DNA from: Phascolomyces articulosus
Taxonomy: Eukaryota; Mucoromycota; Mucoromycetes; Mucorales; Lichtheimiaceae
Assembly (NCBI GenBank): GCA_025677815.1
Contig: JAIXMP010000009.1
Coordinates: 868,001-932,000, forward strand
Reading direction: 5' to 3'
DNA: 64,000 bases
A program made the translations under genes and the position numbers. Shown here in pieces: positions 1 through 11,900 of this stretch (position 1 is its first letter; each line of letters begins with the position of its first letter). Below the pieces are notes generated by a model. The model made no database searches. It was not told the DNA's origin and saw only the letters and a program-made list of their open reading frames with translations.

Positions 1-545
1 TCACCTCATCCTAATTTGTCACCCTTCTCGTAATATGTAATCCTCTGTATGCTACAACAGCTGGTGAGTCATGGTTGATATTTTTAATTTGATGGCGTGC
101 ATAGAAGTATCCAAATCGTTGTAAGTTGCGTTTTAGTGTTGAGAGAGATGAAGCATATTTTCCATCATCTGTATTTTTCAACTCTTTATGAACCTGTCTT
201 GCAGGTACTGGCTTACTACTATCATGCATGTTGTCAGTAATAGTTTTAAGTCATTTTTCGTATTCAGGTTCTGTAGATTTTTTGGCCGACCACGTTTCTT
301 TTTAACGGGATCGTCGCCACGATCAAAGTGAACTCCTCTGTTATATTCACTCATGCATTCTTGAGCAACCTCTAAGCTACAGCCTGTGGCTTTAGCAAGA
401 AGTTCTCGGTGGTCTAAGTGTTTGCTGTAAGGTTTTTGGAAAGAAGTATCTTTTAAATATGGATAAACATGCTTTATAATTGCGAATTCATTAGCAGTTT
501 ACGATGATTCGATGTGAGTAGGTAATGGAGATGTAGACATAATGT
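1..545 (-). pseudogene. Decayed DNA-transposon transposase, N-terminal part
   Basis: Read on the minus strand from an ATG at 540, a coding-like sequence runs to the window edge. It is interrupted by an in-frame TAA about 13 codons in and by a frame change near 260-280, where another TGA follows at once. The lower part (229 down to 11) stays open for 72 codons. It contains a basic KKKRGRPK AT-hook-like motif and a helix-turn-helix-like segment (VHKELKNTDD...LSTLKRNLQRFGY) of the kind found at the N-terminus of Tc1/mariner-like and related DDE transposases. The catalytic DDE part would lie beyond the left edge. The breaks are seen directly; the transposase assignment is inferred from domain style. 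No inverted repeat is visible. Confidence 0.5.
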
Positions 546-2590
546 ATAAGTCAAAAGCAGAGAAAACGATGCGTTCAATGAAATCAATGGTTAAGATTCA
601 GGGTCATGTCACAAACTTTTATCAGTTGTAAAGTTTTTGATCAATTTGAGGAGTCAGAATTAATGACCTAGGGGTGATTTTTTCACAATCACAATGAAAA
701 TAACTCGTAAAAGTGAAAATTCATTCATAACATTTTAAACATACTTGGGAAGATATATCCCATACTCTTTGGGTCAGTTACTTTGCTTCTCGTGCTTGAT
801 AAGCTGGAGAGGTTAATACTGCATATATTATGCAGTTGTCAATGCAAAACATTTCTAACAATAGAGTTATATTACTCAGTTTATGACACGATCCCACTAC
901 ACACTACTTTATACTAATGTAACTTACTATGCTTTGCGTCTGTTTCTGTACCATGGCCAGCCATAAAAGTAAAATATATTGTACAATCAATTCCTCCACT
1001 CATTCTTTTTTTTTTCTGAATACGTACGGACATTTGTTCTTTGACTCATGCAATTTTTTTTTTTTTTCGTGAAGGATGACATCTATCCGTTGCTTCAATA
1101 ATTTTTTTATTTTTCATCTGTTAACGTCCTTTCTAGCATAAATCTGTTGGATCGAGAATAAAAGAACAAACATATTTTAGCGTTTATGTTTATTACTGAA
1201 TTGATGCTGTTCATTTAATTTCTAAAAAGTTCAGAGTGCTTGGCAAAATTACATCAACGGTTTCTAAAAAGTATATCAAGTCCCCCCAAAAAGTACATTT
1301 TCAAACGCAAAATACTGTACGATGATTATTGGGCTTGCCCCCATGGTTCAAGTTACCAGAGCGTTAGCTTACGACCCAAGAGCTCCCTGATTCAATTCTG
1401 TAAGAGTTTTAATGCAAGTCTTTATTTATTGTTTGATGCAAGGTTATGCATTGTCGTTTACTCCCGTGGTTGCTCCCCTTGCATGTTGGTAATAAATCAA
1501 ATCCACCTCTGACCAAAAAAAATGTTCTATCCCCGTTAAAAATAGTCTATATAGAAAATGCTTTCTCTTACCTGTTACCTTAATCCGTCATCTATCCCTA
1601 TATATACTACCCTGTACCCCCATTGATCCGTCTCTGACAAATATACCAAAAACCAGGCCCCGTGTCTAACAGGAGACATTAAATAAAACAAACAATTTTC
1701 ACCGTTTACTCTTGTACTCACATGTGGTACGAATTGGAATTTTGTATGACATCTTCCATGGGCTTATAAAAATACAAAATGATGAAAACCTTGTACTTTT
1801 CCTCATGAGTTATAAAAAAAGCTAAATATAAATAATGATCATTATTATATTCGTCTCCTCTCTTTTTTCATACTTTGGATTAGCGTTGTACTGATAATGC
1901 TTCAAGGCACAATAACTGTTATGATACTAACGTAACTATTATCTAAACAGTAGTAGTCAAATATTAGCATTTATACCCTTTTATATATTTTAGACCTTAT
2001 AACCGAATGTAGTATATTCTCTGTTAGTATATTAAAAGTGTAAAAAGTACATAGATAGGAATGTTGGTTGTAGGATTGTAACGTTCATAAATGAATTTCA
2101 AGTTTTATTGGAAAGTTTTTCTATTTATAGAGCTTTGATTGGCGGGAAACAAGTATATCGCGCTTTCTACTACATCATTTATTATATTTTACATGCAACT
2201 CCCCGTCAATTTACAAATCCATGTTTTCATAAAATAAGGCGGTGGTTCTTCCCTTTGGCATGATACGATAACAAACAATCCTGAAAAATGAAGTGAGACA
2301 TAAATATAGGATGTGTAGTCCTTCTTGATTGATTATTTCGGGGAGGATCCCCATATAAGGTGTCAAGTGGTAACAAGGCGTTCCTGGGTCCAAACTTTAG
2401 TTTCCTCGGCTTAGTTTTATTATTATTATTATTAAAAGCGCAACGTAGAAAAAATTCTGTTTGGCTCCTTGTCGATACCTACTTTTCTTCTTCTTAATAA
2501 TCATTTGGTTCTTGTAGGGGTAATAATGACACCATAGCAAGAGAACAATTTGTAATTGTATTAGTTTACCTATTATCGTTTAATTTTCAG
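546..2590. other. Gene-poor stretch left of the Kelch pseudogene
   Basis: AT-rich DNA with long T and A runs. The only notable content is a GC-richer patch at about 1331-1510 (see the tRNA-like entry). Open frames at 1240-1512 and 2211-2393 have no coding-like composition that I can support. I see no convincing gene. Confidence 0.6.
1331..1521 (+). repeat. tRNA-like (SINE-like) patch with A-tail
   Basis: A GC-rich patch in AT-rich surroundings. TGGTTCAAGTTACCAGAGC at 1344-1362 resembles a Pol III A box and D arm (GTTC could pair with GAGC). About 27 nt further, CCCTGATTCAATTC resembles a T arm and B box. Between them lies CTTACGA, like an anticodon loop with a poor stem. The acceptor stem is not convincing, so this is not a functional tRNA. 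An unrelated body follows and ends in eight A at 1514-1521, the layout of a tRNA-derived SINE. An old tRNA relic or chance are alternatives. Confidence 0.3.
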
Positions 2591-5247
2591 CTTCAACGAG
2601 TGTATTCATTCACACCACCGCCTCGGAGACATCATGGTAAAATTCTCTGTTATATTCATCATATTATCGAAAGCACAAAAATCAAATAATAAAATGATGT
2701 CTTCTCGTATCCAACAGATAAGAGATAATTATCTAACCTCCGCAATCATGTTTTTTATAGAATGCGTCTTTATGCCAGCAGTAGCAAACTAATTTGTTAT
2801 GGAGAAATGAATAGAATTATATCCTATACGGATTATGTCTTTTTTAGTCTTGACTTGTCTCAAGGTTGGAGTTCTGTTACTGAGATGGAAAATGGATGGG
2901 AAAGATTGGATCATGATATTGGTCCCAATTCATTTTCTGAAATGGTGGCTATACCAAACGAGAATCTTATATTTATGGATGGTGGTGGCGGTGGGTTGGA
3001 TAATGGTGTTAAAACTGTACGGTACAAATCGGCCATAATCAATGTAGGATCTCCTAATGATGGTTGGTCTGAAATTTCCCCAGAATGATTCTCTGGTAGT
3101 ATAGTGTATGTTTAACAAATGAAAATAATATATATTTGGCATAAAAAAATGGATTCAACTTATATTAAAATGATGATAGTCAGGCGCATACAGCTTAACT
3201 TGGACAAGATAACAATACAATTTACTTGTGGGGAGGTTTTCGGTAAAGTCTTATCATAAGTATAAAACAATGTACTACTGTTGGCACAACTTTTTATAAA
3301 ATAATTTTTGCTGATGAAATATATATCATGCTACGTATTATGTATCAAATGCTTGTGGAAAAACATGAAGAGACCGTGATACTGGTATGGTAGCTGGATA
3401 AGAAGAGTATCCACGAGAAATGTTTATATTCAATCTTCATGTAAGTTCATATGACTATAATATTTTTTTATTACTTTCTATAAATGCAATGGCATTATGC
3501 TATTTGAAAAACTTTATTATATATAGTATAATATAATATATTATGATATAGAACAAAGAATCACCATGGAGTACAGGTGCTACAGCAGAATCATCTTATG
3601 GATATCATGCTTCTGTACTTGTTGGATCTTCCATTTATTACATTGGAGGTATCAATGTTACTCCCCAAGGTGACTACGATGGGTATGTATCAATTCGTAG
3701 TATCCGAACTTTTGATACAGAGACTGGACAATGGAGTACGCGTCCTGTAGGTGGTAGTGTTTTCCCTAGTACGCGAGTTCAGCATACTGTCACTTTGAGT
3801 AGGTTATTAATTCATGTTGTTAAAATTCACCAGTATTTTGCATAAAAAATAGTAGTGTTATTATTGAATCTTTAGCACAATCAATCCATTACATGTCATC
3901 AATTATGAACACACTTTTTCTTTTCTTTTTTTTACTATTTAGAACCAAGTACAGGGGAAATCATACTATTTGGTGGAGATTATGCAGGTAGATAAATATC
4001 TGAGAATATGCGCTAAAACCCACCACTTGTGATCAGACTAAAAAGATAGTATGCATAAATTTACCACTTTAATTCTTATTACTATTACTCAAACACTACT
4101 TTTAGAGGATTACATTTATACACTAAATACCCGAGGTGGCGATTTGAGCTGGAGTAATAGAACAACAACAATTCAATCACTAGGTGGCTCTTTTAGCCCT
4201 ATTTATATAATTGGTCATGCCGGTACGTACTTACTACGCATAATCGTTTTTTTTTGGAATGGTCATAATAAGCGTTATTTAAAGTACTATGAGTCAAAAT
4301 ATAATTTACGATCTATCATGGGGATCGAATAATGATATGTTATATTTCTATATTATAAGCACCAACTGATATGTATCAATGAATTATGTAGCCACCCCGG
4401 TTGAACCCTATTTATTCATCACGTTTGGTTCAGTAAAGAAGACAGTGCAGCACCCTCCACGAATAAAACAAACAGAATATGGGTTATGGGCGTAGATCAA
4501 TGGGCGTGGGTTGCTTCTGTTAATGCCATAAAACCTCAGCCATTACATAGTACTACATCAAATGATGGATCATCAGGGCAAATAAATGCCGGTACGATAG
4601 CAGGAGTTGTGGTCGGAGGTGATATTGCCATTTTAATCATTGCGGCAACAATATTCTTGTTTTTTCGAAGAAATAAAACACGTTAATTACAGAAAAAGCA
4701 TCTACAAGATACGAAACTAGAGTACAAAGGAATAGAAGAAGAAGAAGATCACGGTAGAGGATCAACAGAAAGACAAAATGATGTAAAGCCTTCTGGAGAT
4801 AGTAACCCTCAACCTCGAGCTCAATCTTCTTCCCCTCCTCTTCCTCCATCTCCAGACCTTGGCGATCAAGAATGGAAAAATGACAATAATAACATTAAAC
4901 AATCATTATCATCAAAAACAGCTGATCAATGTAAGTTTTCTTGTACATAATTTATATATTTGAAAAGAGATTATTTTTGTTTACAGAGCCAACTATAGAA
5001 ATACAACAACAATGTGTATTGATTATCTCTCAATATTGGGCACTCCATTTAAATAGATACACAAAATGAAGAGGAAGAAGATAGTAAAAAAATTGAACTA
5101 TTATCTGCAGATTATACCAATGAACCTCCAACATTGCAAGTTCAACCACCTCCATCAACAACAAGATCAAGTCCCCAAGCTTCCGAAAAACCGGTTGGTG
5201 GTGTTCCACGAGATAGTTTTACATCTGTCAAACCAGATGGAGCATAA
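2591..5247 (+). pseudogene. Kelch-repeat protein with one transmembrane span, decayed
   Basis: Exon-like pieces carry Kelch blade signatures: GGGGGLDNG at about 2977-3003, NNTIYLWGGF at about 3208-3237, SIYYIGGINV at about 3630-3660, and TGEIILFGGDYAG before 3990. They are followed by a Gly/Ala/Val/Ile-rich single membrane span (about 4594-4665) and basic residues (RRNKTR). A Ser/Pro/Glu-rich tail continues in the same frame to 5247. In-frame stops lie at 3196-3198 (inside a blade) and 4684-4686 (just after the membrane span). Several exon borders follow GT...AG rules (2638, 4930, around 4985). No start or signal peptide was found. Predicted as an extracellular beta-propeller on a membrane anchor. 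The stop at 4684 alone could give a shorter live protein, but the stop inside a blade argues for decay. Confidence 0.7.
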
Positions 5248-5510
5248 TGAATATGCCAAAATAAGCACGTGATATCCTTGGTATATTATCACTCTGTGTT
5301 GCTCTAGTAATACTTAATAATTGTCAAAAAATAAAATAAAAGAGAGTCTAGTTTTATAATTTAATATATGGAACTAACTCGTTATTATTATCGTACATTC
5401 TATCTACTTGATGCTATACATTATATATATACAGATGTTTTAATATATGAAAACAAAAAGGGTATATATTTTTTTTTGGTGGTGCGGGGAGGAAGGATCT
5501 ATTATATACA
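5248..5510. other. Short AT-rich gap
   Basis: Tail-to-tail space between the Kelch pseudogene and the F-box pseudogene. It contains A/T runs and no coding signal. Confidence 0.6.
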
Positions 5511-7345
5511 TCATAATAATTTCAATTGATCATTTAGAAAAGTAGAAATAGCACGTAATCCATAGTCGCCAGCATGAATAAGATCATGAGCAAACACTGG
5601 ATGTTTTTTGAATTTCACAAATGCACCAGTATCTCCAGACATTGTATCTGACATACAGTCCTGGTAGGTCTTGAGTTTCATTGTTTGTAATTTCTTTTCA
5701 TTTTCTCCTATCCTCCGATCACTAAAATAAGTGGCGTTCGTTGTTGATGGTGTAGGCGATTCATCCTCATCTTTCATGTACCGGGCTGCATTATAAACAA
5801 TCCAATCAATAGAAGAATATGATCGATTTGCATCTTGAACCACTTTTTCAAATGCATCCTAATCCAACACACATTCATTGAGTTCAATACCTCGTAAAGC
5901 ATGTGGTGTAGTCGTCAACAAGTTCAACACTTGATGTTTGACTTTCAAATAATGTTCAAAGACAAGGTGCTGAATACCATTTTTCCTTTGATGGTTTTTT
6001 TCCAAAAGTCATTTCAATGTAGATATGTCCACAGAGTGTTCAAAGGTAAGCACGAAACGACATAACGTGGGTTTTTCTGACAAGGCATCAAGTACAATAC
6101 CTGATAAGAGCACAAGCCTACTGGCAAGAATATAATCCATGAGTTGTGGACAATGAATACGAAGCGTGGTGGCAAAGCTATGTTTTCTGACGATAGGAAT
6201 ACCGCAACGAAGTCTTTGTTATTGATAGAACATTTAGTAGTAAAGATGATATTCCAATGTACTTCCTCCATGATGGAGCTCGTGAGTTCATCGAATCCTA
6301 TATCTGGTGTGATGATGCGGAGGATAAGTTCTTGAAGTGAATGCGCATTTGAAATAAAGAGAGTGCTCATGTCGTATCCGATGTGTCTACACATAAAGTC
6401 TTTTCGAGTCACTGTGACAGCGTGTGATTGTATACCTGGTAATATTTGAATGAAGAGGATGTAGTCCCATGTCATCCTTGGGAACGGTATTTTCGGATAA
6501 AAGAACAATGATAAAGGGGTCTATCCATATTACTCTCTTCACTGTGGTCAGAATTGAACAAAACTACTTCCAAGTCTTTCCATGACGTGCAATGAATCTT
6601 AGGCGGTAGCAGGAAATAGAAAGACGACGTAGCGGTGGACATACACGTAAAATACCCAGTACAACGTCTGATTCATAACAGTATTTGTTGATTTCTTTGG
6701 GTCTGATGATTAATGTTGTTATATACTGATGTTGAAATGATACAGGCATAGTGATAGGGATTGTAGATATTAGGGAGGCGGAAATATCCATGGAAGAAGC
6801 ATTTGTCAATTATAAATAGGTCATGTTGGGAAATGATTCAAGAAGAGCTGGTATTGGCATCACTGTTGAAAATCGATACTTGATATGACTTGTGTTCACT
6901 TTACTATGATACACTTTTTTATATACAATTAATTTTTGATCCTATGCAACGTTGATATGGTGATGGTGATTTCTATGAAAGGTTCATTTCTTTTTCTGAA
7001 ACGCCTTCTTTATTTTCGTACATCCTGCTAATTTTTTTTGATAGTCATGAATTGCTACCATAACGGTCGCTATTGGAATCAGTATACTTTAAAAAACTGA
7101 TCGACAAGGACTGATACAATAATAAAGATTTTTGACATGATATCCAACATGAGGTATCGCTAGCCAAATAGTTTTATCGCTTTGATTCAAAGTAAACAAT
7201 TGCAACACTTGATGCCATTGCGTGATACGATATTACCATACGGGTGAAACAATAGAAGCAATAGCCAATTCTTCGACTGTTAATGTGGAAAGAATAATCA
7301 ACACTAGTTCATGAGGTAAACGTGTAATGAAATCCACCAGGTACC
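5511..7345 (-). pseudogene. F-box/LRR protein gene, decayed
   Basis: On the minus strand an F-box begins near 7325 (LPHELVLIILSTLTVEELA, ending SIVSPVW at about 7235). Leucine-rich-repeat-like pieces follow: LRRLSISCYRL near 6600, SLQELILRI near 6320, and GIQHLVFEHYL with LRGIELNECVLD near 5870-5970. The pieces lie in different frames. An in-frame TAG sits at 5859-5861, and a stop directly follows the F-box tryptophan at about 7230. F-box proteins are substrate receptors of SCF ubiquitin ligases. The order F-box then LRR matches the intact gene at 58.6-60.3 kb, but sequence similarity to it is low. Not functional as it stands. Confidence 0.6.
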
Positions 7346-7456
7346 AACAAGGCTTTTTAAAAAAAATCTCAGCCCGAAAATAAAATTGACACGAAAAAAA
7401 AGACTGCGCGTTTTGGAAATACGCGTCTTTATTTTTTCTCAAATAAATCTTACACC

Positions 7457-8909
7457 ATGGACATTGATACATCTTCTTCGTCAAAAACACACACACATAC
7501 AACAGAAGAATCCACCGGTTATATTCTTCCATGGTAAAAAAAAAAACCATACCTTTTTTCTTTTTTTTTTGTTAGAGAGCAACTTTTTTTTTGATTCTGC
7601 TATTTCAAACCTAATTTATTTTTATGGACTTATAGGGTTGAAAAATATCGTCCCATTCTTTTAAAAGATATTGTTGGTAATGAAGATACAGTGGCACGAT
7701 TAAGTGTGGTAGCACGGGATGGAAATATGCCCAATGTCATTTTAACGGTATGGAATGCAAACGATATATTTTTGATAAATGGAATGAATCGCGATCACAA
7801 TTCAAGAAAAAAAAAACTTATGAAAAAAAGGGGGGACTATTCTATGATAATTTTTAGGGTCTTCCGGGTATTGGTAAAACAACAAGTATCTTGTGTCTGG
7901 CACATGAGTTATTAGGAAGTGCTTATAAAGATGGTGTATTAGAATTAAATGCATCCGATGAAAGGTAAATATAAGCAGGTCACAACAAGCACATGTGTGT
8001 GTTACAAAAAAAAATAGTATATTTACATATGGATATATATAGAGGTATCGATGTGGTCCGTAATCGAATTAAAGCATTTGCACAAAAAAAAGTAACCTTA
8101 CCACCAGGACGACACAAGATTATTATTCTTGATGAAGCCGATAGTATGACGGGAGGTGCACAGCAAGCACTTCGACGTACCATGGAAATTTATTCCAATA
8201 CCACTCGATTTGCGTTAGCATGTAATCAATCGAACAAAATCATTGAACCAATTCAATCCCGCTGTGCTGTCTTGCGTTATACAAAATTGACGGATACTCA
8301 AGTACTTCAACGATTAATGGAAATTTGTAAATTGGAAAATGTAAGTTGGATGCAATTAGGGAGAGAGAGAGAGAGAGAGAGGGTATATTCTATATCTATT
8401 ATTATTATCATTATTATTTGGGATCTCATCCATCCAAATATGATAAAACTCATGCATACACACACATATATATGCAGGTGGATGCCACTGAAGATGGATT
8501 ACAAGCATTGATTTTCACTGCAGATGGAGATATGCGACAAGCCATTAATAATTTACAATCCACCTACTATGGATTCAAACAAGTGAATACCGAAAATGTA
8601 TTTAAAGTATGTGATCAACCTCATCCGGTGGTCGTTCGGCATATTCTTCAATCCTGTAGTCAAGGGGATATTATGGAAGCAGACAAATGTATGCGTGAAT
8701 TATATGATTTGGGCTATGCTGCTTTGGATATCATTACTACTGTCTTTCGCGTCATTAAATCGTTTAATGAGTTGGATGAGGAATTACGATTGGATTACTT
8801 GAAGGAAATTGGTATGACCCATATGCGTATTTTGGATGGACATCAAAGTCTGGTGCAATTATCGGGATTAGTGGCCCGTCTTTGTAGAATGGGCAAAGAA
8901 AAGAAATAA
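7457..8909 (+). CDS. Replication factor C small subunit (human RFC2 / yeast Rfc4 type)
   Basis: Five exons: 7457-7533, 7636-7747, 7858-7964, 8043-8340, 8478-8909, giving 341 residues, the usual family length. The AAA+ clamp-loader motifs are all present: EKYRP near residue 28, Walker [10 protein letters not shown] at 64-72 (Leu replaces the usual Pro), LNASDERGIDVVR near 93-105, Walker B ILDEAD at 127-132, and the arginine-finger SRC at 171-173. The C-terminal collar helices follow. This subunit is part of the RFC complex that loads PCNA on primed DNA in the nucleus. Frames and phases are consistent across all four introns. The last intron contains a (GA)n run. The gene is divergent from the F-box pseudogene with about 110 bp between them. 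Confidence 0.95.
8360..8382 (+). repeat. (GA)n microsatellite in RFC intron 4
   Basis: About ten GA units inside the intron between exons 4 and 5; no effect on the reading frame. Confidence 0.9.
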
Positions 8910-11900
8910 GGAAAAGTCTTTTTATTCATCTTCCCATTGGCAAGTTCTGGATTACTCTTATTATTATTATTATTATTATTATAACATGTTTTTTTCTTTC
9001 TATCTCTCTCTCCTATCTCATTTTGCTTATTATTCATCATCCTACCGTCCTCTTTTTTTTCACCCCTTATTTTTTTTCCTCTCCCTTCAATCATTTTGCA
9101 TATATCACTGTAAATGTCATTTGCAGTAATAAAAAAGAAACAAAGCTTTTTTTTTAAAAAAAAAAAAAACAAGGAGAACAGATAATTTCATCCATATGTT
9201 GCTATGACTATGAAGTGTCTAGCCATTTTGTTCTTATATATATATATATATATATATGCAGATGATCATCTTGTGATAAACGAAACCTTACTTCTCCATT
9301 CTTATACGATGGATGATCGTTACACTTCTTTATCTTTCAAATATATTTATATTCATGTTATTAATATGACAGTAAAATAAATGATTGGAGCTAACATTAT
9401 GAATCAACAACAAACGCCCATGCATTCACTCCTTAGAAAAGATATGAATGTATATAAAAATAGGTTTCTTCAATAAAATAAGGCAATTTTTTTTAATCAT
9501 CATTACGCCCACACCATGCTGATGAAAAAAAATTAAGGAGTTGGATTATAAATGCTTGGGTACATAATATGTAAAAGAGAAAGAAAAAAGTGTCATTGTA
9601 TCACTTTATGTAGCAGGAAAGACTCATTAAATACGTATACATAAACTCTAAAAATCTTCATGCCTTCTTTTTCTTAGATAACATAGAATGGCTTGTTTTT
9701 TTTATTATTATTTAAGTTCATAGCTGTATCTTTTGGCATAATTCAAGCTTTCAAGAAGAGATAAAGGAATGTCTTTTTTATACTATTGTTTCTTTAGACC
9801 ATGCGATGATTTGTACAAAGCTGTCATTAAATGTATACTACATATTCTTATTTTTTAATAAAATAGACTTATATACGAGATAAAAATAAGCTCTACTACT
9901 TAGGTTATTGTTCAGGTAGAGAAGGACTTGTTTTTTTTAATAATTATAGTTATATTCACCTTATATAACATGCATACATAGAAAAAATAATTTGCTAATT
10001 TTAGTTAAAAGTTTCTCATTTAAATTTATATCCTTTAATATTATGTTTATGAATAATGGGAAAGTTCATTCCCATGGGTACGTAACAGGATGAAGTTATT
10101 GTTTATCTCTACCAGAAAAATATATCCGAATATGGTAGATATAATACATTCTCGCTATATACGGACGTACGTAAAAAGCGCGAAAATGGGATTATCTTTG
10201 TAAATTGTTATTTTACATATATATTAAATAATATAAGTATAGGGTTATTAAGGAATACAATTCTATACAGTGTTAGCGTTATATAACATAAGACCCTTCT
10301 CTAATATATACTTCTAAGTCTAAATTATTGCATGGGATAAGTTTATAAAGATTCTATTTTTACATTTTTTTTTCGTATTCTAGAACACCAATGTAATGTT
10401 TTGTATGTAGCTGGGCTCCTCTTTTTTTTTTCTTGCGCGTATGTACGTAGGAATTGCAAGGCTAGACCATGTAATCATTTCTTTGTTACTAGGACGTATC
10501 CTTATCCATATAACGATATTTATTATAGAACGAACAATGCATTTCAATTTTTTTAATTAAAAAAAATAAGTGTGTGTACCACTCTATTTATTTTCTCATT
10601 TGGATGATCATTTTATTATTGGTAAGACCATGGGAATAAGGTGATAATTTTTTTAAGCAAGTAGCGGTACTTGTTCAACTGATAAGATAATAAAAGCAAT
10701 AGAGTGATCGACACATGCACAATTTTTTATTTATTAACCTTCGCACTCAGCTAGATCATCGTTGGTGGGTATTGAATCATACTATTTTGTATGATAACAC
10801 AGAGTTATTATTTTTCATAAACTAGACTCTACGTAGAAAGAGAAATGGATTTAATAAGGATGATAATGATGATGATGTGATAATGATGTGTGGGGAAATA
10901 AATGTATGTATAGTAATAAAAAAAATAGCGGGGATGGCAAAGAGAGGTAAAGTTGTGGAATTCCAATAGAATGGTAACAGTTTCACTTTCTAGTGATTCT
11001 GGGCAACTTTTAGGATGGATTCTATTTATAAAAATAATTAGGAAAATATGTCAAATTATTATTATGATGACGATAGTAAAGTGATTTATCTAAATAAATA
11101 ATGGCATTGTTTGTTGGTTGTTGTTTTTAATAATAAATTAAAAAGAAGAGGTAAAATGCTGTTAGACTCATTGTTTAGTGTGGCTAGACCCACAACAACC
11201 ATTTCTTGAAGTTCCTGAAAAAGAAAAAAGGAAATTCCTTTACTATTGGTTTATCAACAAACCAAGAAGTGGGGGAAAGGGCTGATTAAAACAAACAAAA
11301 AAAAATAGATTTTCATTCCAGACCTTTTTTTTTTCATAACCCATCTCCGTTTCTTTTTTCTTCCTAATGACTGACTCCTTTCAGAATCACCATTAGAACA
11401 TGTAATAAGAAGGGAAAAAACATTATTATTATTATTACTATTATAGAGATGATCATCCTGCAGAACCAGATTTGAAACATCCCGACTATTTGCAAGTAAC
11501 ACAAACATTTTTTTCTGTGTTTGCCAGTGGTGCCAATTGAATTTAAAGAAGTCCAGCAGTTTTTACTTTATTTAGAAATACCGTGGGATTGCATTCCTAT
11601 AATAATACTCCATCTTTCCAAAAAGTTATTGATAGAGGTAAAGAAAGAGAGAGAAAAGATGGTGATATTTAAAATATAACAATCATTGTCCTACTGTTAT
11701 TGTGATAGACAGATAGAATTCAGTCTATTGAATCCATTATGAATATTCTCATTTTTATTATTCGAATATCTCTCTTTTCTATATAAAGTAGCATGTTAAA
11801 GAAGTACTTTGTATTCAAGTGAACACGTGTAACGATTGGAATCTGAAAATGAAACAATTCTAATGCATCTCATATTTTAAAGTTCGGTGGGTTTGAGAAG

